Shown here piece after piece: positions 1 through 6,010 of a DNA stretch of 6,028 nt (positions are counted from its first letter, which is position 1; each line of letters starts with the position of its first letter). The position numbers and the translations under genes were made by a program. Origin of the DNA: an uncultured bacterium (lineage in GTDB: Bacteria > Actinomycetota > Coriobacteriia > Coriobacteriales > Coriobacteriaceae); NCBI GenBank assembly GCA_905214905.1, contig CAJMNK010000089.1, forward strand, positions 1-6,028, read 5' to 3'. The notes beneath the pieces are model-generated. The model did not search any database. It saw nothing but the letters and a program-made list of their open reading frames with translations, and had not been told where the DNA came from.

Positions 1-158
1 CTCGGGACGCTCTTACACCACGTCTGCGCGCGCCACCTGGAGCCGGCTCGAAAAGAGTGATTTTGGGTTGTTTGCTGCGGGTGTGGGCTTGGAAACAACG
101 TTCGGGGTGGCGAGGTGCCCAGAATTCGGTCGCAAGGAGGGCGTTCCTCGGCTGTGTC

Positions 159-206
159 AGGAGTGTCCCTAGGTGCCGGCACATAAGGAACGTCCCTAAC
201 TGCCGG
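159..206. repeat. Tandem imperfect 21-bp repeat with 27-bp period
   Basis: Two copies of a GTCCCTA...TGCCGG unit lie at 159-179 and 186-206, offset by 27 bases, and agree at 17 of 21 positions. The first copy runs into the palindrome GTGCCGGCAC (173-182); the second runs directly into the large palindrome starting at 203. Repeated units that end in a GC-rich palindrome, sitting between genes, resemble REP-type intergenic elements. No associated transposase is present in this window. Confidence 0.6.
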
Positions 207-240
207 AGGGGGTGCCTGCCGTGGCAGGCACCCCCTCCGG
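203..240 (-). terminator. Perfect 18-bp-arm hairpin after the acyltransferase gene
   Basis: The left arm CCGGAGGGGGTGCCTGCC (203-220) and right arm (223-240) are perfect inverted copies with only GT between them. The hairpin starts 23 bases past the stop of the minus-strand acyltransferase, the usual place for a terminator. No U-tract follows on the minus strand, so it would be a U-less, I-shaped hairpin if it terminates. It may equally be part of a dispersed repetitive palindrome, since it joins the tandem repeat at 159-206. The structure is certain; its function is not. Confidence 0.5.
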
Positions 241-263
241 ATGTGGGAAGTTTGCGTTGCAGG

Positions 264-2480
264 TTACTTGTCGGTGCCCAGCTTGTGCGGCTTGAGAGCG
301 AGCGCATTGACGAGCGCGTCGGTGGCAGACTTGACGGCTGCCGGCTGCGGATCGTTGACGTGATCCTCGGGATGCACGGGCAGGTCCTTCTTGACTGCAT
401 CGTGGATCAAGTTGAGGTACTCAGTCACGCCAGTGGTCGACAGGTGCGTGCCATCGCCATCGAACAGGTCGTTGCGATTGGCACTGTATCCGTACCAGTC
501 GATAACGCGCACGTTCTTGTAGCGCGTAGCAGCGTTGGCGATGGCCTGGTTGGTAGAGCCAACCCACGGCTGCGGGCTGCGCGTGTTCACAAACACCACA
601 ATACGCTTATCTCCTGCATCGGTCATGATGGCGTCGATCTGGTCGTCGGTTACCAAGCCGTTGGTGCCCAGTGCAAAGACCACGATCTTGCCGGCAAGGT
701 TCTGTTGGAGATAGCCCTCAAATGTCGCGCGGCCCGCATCAAACTGGCGGCCCTTTTCGGCATCGATGTGACTGTGGGGGAACACGCCGTCAAAGGAATC
801 AACGGCGCGCAGCGACACGGAGTCACCGATCATCAGCAGGTCGTAGGATCCGTCGGGGAAGCCGTCGTTGTCCTTGTCGGTGCCGTCGGCCGCCTGCTGG
901 TCGGTGGGCGCGGTGTTTTTGGCTTCCTTGTTGAGGACTTCGGCGCCCTCACCGCTCAGTGCGGAGGTCTCCGGCACAAAAATCAGGCCGCCCAGCGCGA
1001 TAACAAGCACAATCCCGCAAGTGGCGCACACGGGAATATGCGCGCGCACCCAGTTGGCGGGCGTGGTGGTGCCGTCGCGGAATTCGGATACGGTGCGCCC
1101 AAAGGCACCCTTTCTAAACGGCGTCTCGATAAAGCGATATGAGCATTCGGCTACGGCGACCACCAACAACACCTGCAAAATGTACTGCCACCACGGCGTA
1201 TCGTTGATGTTGGCGACCGGGTTCATGAGCAACAGTAGCGGATAGTGCCACAGGTAGATGCTGTACGAGCGCTTGCCAACCCACACGAGCGGCTCGGCGG
1301 ACAGCGCGCGGGCAACCATTCCCTGGGGCTGCACGCAGGCCGCGATGACCATGAGCGTGAGGATGGAGCATAACAGCGTGCCGCCGCGATACTGGAACGC
1401 GGTGTAGCCGTTGGTGAGCGCGACCATGGCGGCAAGGCCAACCAGACCCACGACGCCCAACACATCGATGGATGCGGGCGAGGACCAAAAGCGCACGAGG
1501 GCGCTCGGCTGTGCCGGGACGGTCTCGGCTGCGCCGTCGGTCGTAGCGTCATGCTTGCTTTCGGCGTTCTTGCCGTGCTTGGCGGCGCCAGCCAGGCGAT
1601 TGAGCCCCAAACGATGAGCGAGACACACCGGCGCCAGGTCGCGATCGGGGATAAAGGCCATCCAGGCGCCCAGCAGCAGCGAGAAGACGCGGGTGTCGGT
1701 GCCGTAGTACACGCGGCTGGGGTCGGCGGCGGGGTTATAGAGCACCATCATGGCGATGGCGGAGACAGCAGCCAGTCCCAGAACCATGCGGCGCGTGTTG
1801 GGCTTGCTCATGTGCATGGATACCATAGCGAGCAGCAGCGGGGGCCAAACCAGGTAGAACTGTTCCTCGATGGCGAGCGACCAAAAGTGCGTAAGCGGCG
1901 AGGGATCGCCCAGGGCATTGAAGTACGAGACGTTTTGGGCAATCTGCCACCAGTTGTTGAAGAACAGCAGCGACGGCAGGATGTCAGGGCGCATCTTGGT
2001 GAGCATCACGTGGTTAAAGATGGTGCACAGCGCGCAGGTCACGAACACTACCGTTACCACGGCGGGGACCAGGCGACGGATGCGGCGAATCCAGAAGCTC
2101 TTAAGGTCGATACGGCCGGTCTTAGCGACTTCGTTGAGCAGCAAGCGCGTGATCAGATAGCCCGAAAGCACAAAGAAGATCGTGACGCCAAGCAGGCCGC
2201 CCTGAGCCCACGTGAGGTTGAGGTGATAGAGCACCACCGCGACGACGGCAAGCGTGCGCAGACCGTCGAGCGCAGGGATGTAGCGGGACTTGGGGCGAGC
2301 AGGCGTCTGCTCCGCGGCGGGAGTGTTGGCGCGGCCCGCGTTGTTGGCAGAAGCGCGATGGGGGCTCGCGGTGCGTCGCGGCTCGTTGGCACGGCGCTCG
2401 CCCTTCACGCGTTCGTGCGGCGCCGGCTCGTTGCCCGTGCGGCGTCGACCGCGCGAGCCCGATTGCGAGAATTGTTCCAT
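264..2480 (-). CDS. Membrane acyltransferase-3 / SGNH-domain O-acyltransferase (OatA-like)
   Basis: 738 aa. Family members move acyl groups across the membrane and attach them to envelope glycans such as peptidoglycan or surface polysaccharide; the acceptor here cannot be told. Residues 1-66 are a basic, disordered, presumably cytoplasmic tail. The acyltransferase-3 domain spans about 67-455, with the R-X10-H motif (R75, H86), FFVLSGYLI (102-110), a basic RRIRR loop (132-136) and FWSLAIEEQFYLVWP (199-213). About ten membrane helices are followed by one more near 480-502, which would place the C-terminal SGNH domain outside. That domain has GDS (S554), GTN (N607) and DGTH (D676, H679), so the catalytic set looks intact. 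The start is fixed by an in-frame TGA three codons upstream; the ribosome site (GGATGA) is weak. A polar insert lies near 290-327. Family assignment is firm; substrate is unknown. Confidence 0.93.
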   Translation of the reverse strand: MEQFSQSGSRGRRRTGNEPAPHERVKGERRANEPRRTASPHRASANNAGRANTPAAEQTPARPKSRYIPALDGLRTLAVVAVVLYHLNLTWAQGGLLGVTIFFVLSGYLITRLLLNEVAKTGRIDLKSFWIRRIRRLVPAVVTVVFVTCALCTIFNHVMLTKMRPDILPSLLFFNNWWQIAQNVSYFNALGDPSPLTHFWSLAIEEQFYLVWPPLLLAMVSMHMSKPNTRRMVLGLAAVSAIAMMVLYNPAADPSRVYYGTDTRVFSLLLGAWMAFIPDRDLAPVCLAHRLGLNRLAGAAKHGKNAESKHDATTDGAAETVPAQPSALVRFWSSPASIDVLGVVGLVGLAAMVALTNGYTAFQYRGGTLLCSILTLMVIAACVQPQGMVARALSAEPLVWVGKRSYSIYLWHYPLLLLMNPVANINDTPWWQYILQVLLVVAVAECSYRFIETPFRKGAFGRTVSEFRDGTTTPANWVRAHIPVCATCGIVLVIALGGLIFVPETSALSGEGAEVLNKEAKNTAPTDQQAADGTDKDNDGFPDGSYDLLMIGDSVSLRAVDSFDGVFPHSHIDAEKGRQFDAGRATFEGYLQQNLAGKIVVFALGTNGLVTDDQIDAIMTDAGDKRIVVFVNTRSPQPWVGSTNQAIANAATRYKNVRVIDWYGYSANRNDLFDGDGTHLSTTGVTEYLNLIHDAVKKDLPVHPEDHVNDPQPAAVKSATDALVNALALKPHKLGTDK

Positions 2481-2519
2481 AAAACATCATCCAATGACGA
2501 GAATAATCAGCACGTATTC

Positions 2520-2525
2520 ATTGTA
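2520..2525 (-). promoter_or_regulatory. Candidate -10 box for the acyltransferase gene
   Basis: Read on the minus strand this is TACAAT, one base from the TATAAT consensus, 39 bases upstream of the start codon. No good -35 hexamer is found at 15-18 bases, so either the promoter is weak, depends on an activator, or this match is chance. Confidence 0.3.
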
Positions 2526-2573
2526 GCTGCCTGCCCCTGTGAATGCTTGCTGCTGGCGCAAGCTCAAGCGCGC

Positions 2574-2591
2574 GTCCACATCAAAGTGGAC
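2574..2591. promoter_or_regulatory. Inverted repeat in the divergent promoter region
   Basis: GTCCAC (2574-2579) and GTGGAC (2586-2591) form a perfect 6-bp inverted repeat with a 6-base centre. It lies between the divergent acyltransferase and ribokinase genes, just upstream of an AT-rich TTATAG (2597-2602) that could be a -10 box for the ribokinase operon. The position suits an operator, but the repeat is short and no regulator is known to bind it. Confidence 0.35.
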
Positions 2592-2658
2592 TAAAGTTAT
2601 AGGGGGGGTGCGAGAGTGCACAATCGTTGGTCGACGGTGGGCGCAAAGCCTGAAGACG

Positions 2659-2664
2659 AGGAGG
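2659..2664 (+). promoter_or_regulatory. Ribosome binding site that decides the ribokinase start
   Basis: AGGAGG sits five bases before the ATG at 2670. It supports that start over an in-frame GTG at 2616, which would add 18 residues unlike the family N-terminus. The GTG also has a G-rich stretch upstream (2602-2608), so the longer form is not fully excluded. Confidence 0.75.
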
Positions 2665-2669
2665 TTTCC

Positions 2670-3665
2670 ATGGCGGATCACAGCATCGTTGCGGTGTTCG
2701 GCAGCATGAACATGGACCTTTCGGTGGCGTGCGAGCGCATGCCGCGCGCGGGCGAGACCGTCGGTGGCAGCGGTTTTATCACCAACGCCGGCGGTAAGGG
2801 AGCCAATCAGGCCGTTGCCGCTGCGCGCATGGGTGCGCGCACGTGCATGATTGGCGCTGTTGGGCGCGATACCTTTGGCGATGCGCTTGTGGCAGGGCTC
2901 CAGGATGCCGGCGTGGGCGTTGAGTTTGTGGCGCGTCGCGATGACGTGGAGACCGGTACCGCGACTATCATTCGCTGTGAGAGCGACAACCGCATCGTGC
3001 TGTCGCCGGGCGCCAACCATGCGCTTGCGGGCGAGGACGTTGCCCGCGCACTGAGGCGCTTGGTGGCCGACGAGCTCGACGGCGATGCCAGCGAGATTGC
3101 CCCGGCTGCCGGAAGCGTCTTTATTGCCCAGGGCGAATGTGACCTTGCAGCAACGGCCGCGGCGCTTTCTTGCGCTCACGAGCTGGGGTTCTATACGATC
3201 TTTAACCCGGCGCCCGCCTGCGACCTGCCGGCAGGAGCGTGGCCTGCGGTCGACCTGGTCTGCCCCAACGAGACCGAGTGCCAGGTGCTGACGGGCATTC
3301 TGCCCACAGATGATGCGAGCTGCGTCGCCGCGCTCAATGCGCTGCTCGATAAGGGCGCCGGGGCTGCGGTCATCACGCTGGGCGGCGCCGGCTCGGTTAC
3401 GCTCGGCGATGGCGGTGAGCCGCTGCGCATGCCGGCGCTTTCGAGCGTGGTGGTCGATACGACGGCCGCGGGCGATACATTTATTGGCGCGCTTGCTGCA
3501 GCTCGTCTGGAGGGCCTGCCGCTCTTTGAGTGCATGGCGGCGGGCGCTCGCGCCTCGGCGGTGACGGTGTCGCGCCTGGGCGCTCAGCAATCAATTCCCA
3601 CGCGTACGGAAGTCGAGCACAAGTTTGGTTTAGACGGTTTGGATGTAGACGGAGAAGCGGAGTAG
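2670..3665 (+). CDS. rbsK: Ribokinase (PfkB family)
   Basis: 331 aa from the ATG with a strong ribosome site; E. coli RbsK is 309 aa. The enzyme phosphorylates D-ribose with ATP to ribose 5-phosphate in the cytoplasm. The sequence shows the N-terminal strand with the sugar-contacting GSMNMD (D16), the first PfkB signature GGKGANQAVAAARMGA (41-56), a glutamate at the ribose site (E156 in FIAQGE), NPAPA (179-183), PNETE (199-203), and the second signature DTTAAGDTF (263-271) with catalytic D269. A short acidic tail (about 322-331) extends past the usual end. It is four bases ahead of a nucleoside hydrolase, so ribose released from nucleosides is the likely substrate. Another PfkB sugar kinase is possible, but the GSMNMD, GGKGANQ and PNETE motifs all match ribokinase. 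Confidence 0.92.
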   Translation: MADHSIVAVFGSMNMDLSVACERMPRAGETVGGSGFITNAGGKGANQAVAAARMGARTCMIGAVGRDTFGDALVAGLQDAGVGVEFVARRDDVETGTATIIRCESDNRIVLSPGANHALAGEDVARALRRLVADELDGDASEIAPAAGSVFIAQGECDLAATAAALSCAHELGFYTIFNPAPACDLPAGAWPAVDLVCPNETECQVLTGILPTDDASCVAALNALLDKGAGAAVITLGGAGSVTLGDGGEPLRMPALSSVVVDTTAAGDTFIGALAAARLEGLPLFECMAAGARASAVTVSRLGAQQSIPTRTEVEHKFGLDGLDVDGEAE

Positions 3666-3669
3666 AACA
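3658..3669 (+). promoter_or_regulatory. Ribosome binding site overlapping the ribokinase stop
   Basis: CGGAG (3658-3662) abuts the ribokinase TAG stop (3663-3665) and lies seven bases before the hydrolase ATG at 3670. This arrangement suggests translational coupling of the two genes. Confidence 0.6.
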
Positions 3670-4644
3670 ATGGCAACCAAGAAGCTGATCCTTGATCTGG
3701 ATATGGGTGTGGATGATGCGATGGCGCTCGCCTATGCCATCGCAAGCCCCGAGGTGGAGCTCGTCGGCATCACCACGTGCTTTGGTAACGTGCGCGTCGA
3801 GCAGTCGGCGCACAACTGCTTGGCGGTGCTCGACCTGTTGGGTCGTCCCGAGGTGCCGGTGTACCTGGGCGCCGATCGTCCCATGAAGGCGACCGAACCC
3901 TACACGCCGCCGGCGTCCACCACGCTTATCCACGGCAAGAACGGTATTGGCGGCGCAAGCGTGCCCGCCTCGCCGTACGAGCCAGTGGGCGCGACGTCGG
4001 CCGATGGCAATGCGGCGGTCGATTACCTGATTGATGCCGCGCGTACCTATGGTCCCGATCTGGTCTACGTTGCGACCGGCCCGCTCACCAATCTGGCGCT
4101 TGCCCTGGAGCGCGATGCGGCGGCGATGATGTCCATCGGCCGCGTGGTCGTGATGGGCGGTGCGCTTACCGTGCCCGGCAACGTGAGCGCGGGCGCCGAG
4201 GCCAACATGGCGGGCGACCCCGAGGCTGCCGACGCCGTGTTGCGCTCGGGCCGCAAGCTCACCATGGTGGGCTTGGATGTGACGCACCGCGTGGTGCTCA
4301 CACGTCGCGACGTTGCCGGCTGGACGGGCTCGGGCACTATGGCTGGCTGCGCGTTTGCGAGCATGGTCGAGCACTATATCGGTTCGTACGAAATGAACGC
4401 GCCCTACCTGGGCGGCTGCGCGCTGCACGATCCGCTGGCGGTTGCCGTGGCGATTGATCCCACGCTCGTGGGTGCGCTCGGCTGCAATCTTCGTGTCGAC
4501 CTGCTGGGCGAGTACCGCGGCCGCACTATCTGTGACGAGCACCGTCTGTCCGATCCGGATAAGAGCGCGCTCGTGGCGCTCACCGTGGACGCCCCGCGCT
4601 TCCTGTCCGAGTTCAAGGCCCGTATGGCTCGTGTCCTGGGCTAA
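3670..4644 (+). CDS. Inosine/uridine-preferring-type nucleoside hydrolase
   Basis: 324 aa, the normal family length. The enzyme hydrolyses the N-glycosidic bond of ribonucleosides to a free base and ribose, using an active-site calcium. The calcium/ribose motif DLDMGVDD (9-16) is at the N-terminus; the common form is DxDPGxDD, here with Met in place of Pro. Other family blocks are HGKNGIGG (88-95), ATGPLTNLALAL (135-146), VVMGGAL (160-166), GNVSAGAEANMAGDPEAA (170-187) with E177, N179 and D183, and the C-terminal HDP (253-255) with the metal-ligand type Asp254. All key acidic residues appear present. No signal peptide is seen, so it acts in the cytoplasm. It is co-transcribed with the ribokinase, which would use its ribose. 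Base preference cannot be read from sequence alone, so no specific symbol is given. Confidence 0.92.
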   Translation: MATKKLILDLDMGVDDAMALAYAIASPEVELVGITTCFGNVRVEQSAHNCLAVLDLLGRPEVPVYLGADRPMKATEPYTPPASTTLIHGKNGIGGASVPASPYEPVGATSADGNAAVDYLIDAARTYGPDLVYVATGPLTNLALALERDAAAMMSIGRVVVMGGALTVPGNVSAGAEANMAGDPEAADAVLRSGRKLTMVGLDVTHRVVLTRRDVAGWTGSGTMAGCAFASMVEHYIGSYEMNAPYLGGCALHDPLAVAVAIDPTLVGALGCNLRVDLLGEYRGRTICDEHRLSDPDKSALVALTVDAPRFLSEFKARMARVLG

Positions 4645-4657
4645 ATGATTTTCACGC

Positions 4658-4693
4658 CCCGTCCCATGTAGTCAATTTGGGACGGGCTTTTTT
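4658..4693 (+). terminator. Rho-independent terminator of the ribokinase/hydrolase operon
   Basis: CCCGTCCCA (4658-4666) pairs perfectly with TGGGACGGG (4678-4686) around an 11-base loop, followed by C and six T (4688-4693). It starts 13 bases after the hydrolase stop and isolates the operon from the downstream regulator gene. Confidence 0.88.
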
Positions 4694-4741
4694 AGCTACC
4701 GAGTAAATACGCCCGTTGGGGGAATAGTCGCGTCGCTTCGC

Positions 4742-4770
4742 TTGACAACAGGCTAAACTAGCTATTAAAC
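4742..4770 (+). promoter_or_regulatory. Candidate promoter of the LacI-type regulator gene
   Basis: A perfect -35 hexamer TTGACA (4742-4747) is followed by AT-rich sequence. The -10 is either TTAAAC at 17-base spacing (4765-4770) or the better-matching TATTAA at 15-base spacing (4763-4768). Transcription would start near 4776, leaving a leader of roughly 95 bases before the ATG at 4871. Confidence 0.6.
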
Positions 4771-4809
4771 ATTTACTATTCTGTTTAGATTGAATTTGCG
4801 GTCGTTTAG
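4753..4809. promoter_or_regulatory. CTAAAC/GTTTAG half-site cluster, candidate operator
   Basis: CTAAAC (4753-4758), TTAAAC (4765-4770), GTTTAG (4783-4788) and GTTTAG (4804-4809) surround the -10 region and likely start point of the regulator gene. TAAAC (4766-4770) and GTTTA (4783-4787) form an inverted pair 12 bases apart. This is a plausible place for the dimeric LacI-type protein to repress its own gene. The classic LacI-family palindrome with a central CG is not seen, so the assignment is tentative. Confidence 0.35.
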
Positions 4810-4870
4810 TTGTCGAGTCACGGGGCGGTCAGGCCACGATGCTCCGCCACGACCGTTGCTAGGGGGAACA

Positions 4871-5881
4871 ATGGCCAAAGCAAGTGTTCGCGAGATCAGC
4901 CGCATCACCGGTTTTTCGCCCGCAACCGTGTCCAACGCGCTCAACCGCAAGCGCAGCGTGAGCGAGGAGACCGCCAAAGTCATCCTGGAGTGCGCGCAGT
5001 CGCTCGGCTATCAGCAGTCGACGCAGCTCGAGAGCATCCAGTTTGTGCTCGCGCGCAAGACGGGCGCCATCCTGGACGAGAGCACCTTCCACCCCGCGGT
5101 CATCGAGGGCGTGGAGCGCCAGGCGCGTCGCCACGGCATGAGCACGAGCTTTGTCTCGCTCGACTTTAGCGACCTAGACGCCGTGCGTCCGCAGGTCGAG
5201 GGCCTGATTGCCGATCCGGCCGCCGCTATTGTACTAATGGGTACGGAGTTGGGCGAGGAGGACTACGCCCTGTTCGCTAACGCCGCCGCCCACCTGATTG
5301 TGCTCGATGGCTGGAGCGACCGCCAGTACTTTGATGCCGTGGTCATTGCCAATACCGATTCGGTGCTGCGTGCCGTGGACTACCTTATCGAGAAAGGTCA
5401 CAAGCAAATCGGCTATCTGGCGGGCGACCTTCGTATCCGCAACTTTAAGGACCGCGAGCGCGGCTATCGCCAAGCGCTTGAGGATGCGGACCTCGAGGCC
5501 AATCCGGCATGGCGCGTCACGCTGGGCACCACGCTCGAGGGCGCTTATCGCGACATGGGCGCGTGGCTCGACAATGCCTCGCACGACGACCTGCCGACGG
5601 CTTTCTTTGCCGAGAACGACGTGCTCGCCGTGGGTGCCATGCGCGCGTTCAACGAGCACGGCATTTGCGTGCCCGAGGATGTCTCGATCATCGGCTTTGA
5701 CGACCTATCTCTGGGCGCTTTTTCCAACCCGCCGCTCACCACGGTGCATGTTCCCAAACACGAGGTGGGCGAGATCGCGGTGCGCCGTCTGGTGGGTAAC
5801 ATCCGCAATCCCAAGAGCTATACCTGCAAAACGGCCGTGTCGACCTATTTTGTCGAGCGCCAGAGCGTGCGCGAAATCTAG
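4871..5881 (+). CDS. LacI-family transcriptional regulator with short hinge
   Basis: 336 aa. The N-terminal helix-turn-helix (about 5-47) is typical: VREISRITGFSPATVSNALN then SVSEETAKVILECAQSLGYQ. The ligand-binding part (about 56-336) is a periplasmic-binding-protein-like fold, with FHPAVIEGVERQARRHG (73-89), VIANTDSVLRAVDYLIEKGHKQIGYLAG (158-185), TAFFAENDVLAVGAMRAFNEHGICVPEDVSIIGFDD (243-278) and LTTVHVP (289-295), all recognisable family blocks. The segment between LGYQ and the first strand (IQFVL, from 56) is only about eight residues, with no RPNxxARxL-type hinge helix. ATG at 4871 is preceded by AGGGGG (4861-4866); a longer TTG start at 4790 lacks family resemblance. It probably senses a sugar or nucleoside-related ligand and may control itself and the salvage genes; the ligand is unknown. 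Confidence 0.92.
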   Translation: MAKASVREISRITGFSPATVSNALNRKRSVSEETAKVILECAQSLGYQQSTQLESIQFVLARKTGAILDESTFHPAVIEGVERQARRHGMSTSFVSLDFSDLDAVRPQVEGLIADPAAAIVLMGTELGEEDYALFANAAAHLIVLDGWSDRQYFDAVVIANTDSVLRAVDYLIEKGHKQIGYLAGDLRIRNFKDRERGYRQALEDADLEANPAWRVTLGTTLEGAYRDMGAWLDNASHDDLPTAFFAENDVLAVGAMRAFNEHGICVPEDVSIIGFDDLSLGAFSNPPLTTVHVPKHEVGEIAVRRLVGNIRNPKSYTCKTAVSTYFVERQSVREI

Positions 5882-5945
5882 GCGGAGACGGCATTGCCTG
5901 CAGCGTGCCAAAGCTCGCTAGGGCAGTTAACATAGTGCCATTCAG

Positions 5946-5972
5946 AAGAGGGTCCTTCGGGGCCCTCTTTTT
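5946..5972 (+). terminator. Rho-independent terminator of the LacI-type regulator gene
   Basis: AAGAGGGTCC (5946-5955) pairs with GGGCCCTCTT (5960-5969), with one G-U pair, around a stable UUCG loop (5956-5959). The T run 5968-5972 follows. It lies 64 bases past the regulator stop and is a textbook intrinsic terminator. Confidence 0.88.
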
Positions 5973-5989
5973 GTTCAAGACTTTAGTCT

Positions 5990-6010
5990 GCTGGCCGCGC
6001 AGCGGCCAGC
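5990..6010. repeat. Perfect 9-bp-arm hairpin near the right edge
   Basis: GCTGGCCGC (5990-5998) and GCGGCCAGC (6002-6010) are perfect inverted arms around GCA. Only three T follow on the plus strand and no T run follows on the minus strand. It could be a back-up terminator for either direction, or the end of a converging gene beyond the window. Positions 5882-6028 hold no gene that I can see. Confidence 0.55.

Larger units (their letters stand above)
1..263. other. Left-edge intergenic region, no supported gene
   Basis: No convincing gene lies in this stretch. Frame 1 is open from the window edge to a TGA at 58-60 (last residues HLEPARKE), and frame 2 is open from the edge to a TAG at 170-172. 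Either could be the tail of an off-window gene, but neither shows a recognisable motif and they overlap each other. The stretch also has a short palindrome GAGCCGGCTC (40-49), a 7-bp inverted repeat GTTGTTT/AAACAAC (67-73 and 93-99), and the repeat cluster listed separately. The overall look is that of an interspersed non-coding repeat, which is an inference. Confidence 0.5.

Noticed and set aside
1..60. Partial gene end ending in TGA at 58-60
   Set aside because: Only 19 codons are visible, no motif is recognisable, and another frame is open longer over the same bases, so a coding call is not supported.
57..1142. Long plus-strand open frame opposite the acyltransferase
   Set aside because: It lies antisense to a gene with intact family motifs, has no recognisable domain, and its composition is what antisense GC-rich frames give. 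The frame at 1551-2594 is rejected for the same reason.
2616..2669. GTG start giving an 18-residue longer ribokinase
   Set aside because: The ATG at 2670 has a better ribosome site and gives the normal family N-terminus; the extra residues resemble nothing in the family.
2487..3590. Long minus-strand open frame opposite the ribokinase
   Set aside because: Arg/His/Ala-rich sequence with no motif, fully antisense to a clear ribokinase. The minus-strand frame 3481-4542 opposite the hydrolase is rejected likewise.
4790..4870. TTG start giving a longer LacI-type protein
   Set aside because: The extra 27 residues are not part of the conserved N-terminus, and the ATG at 4871 directly precedes the helix-turn-helix with a G-rich ribosome site. 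The stretch fits a leader better.
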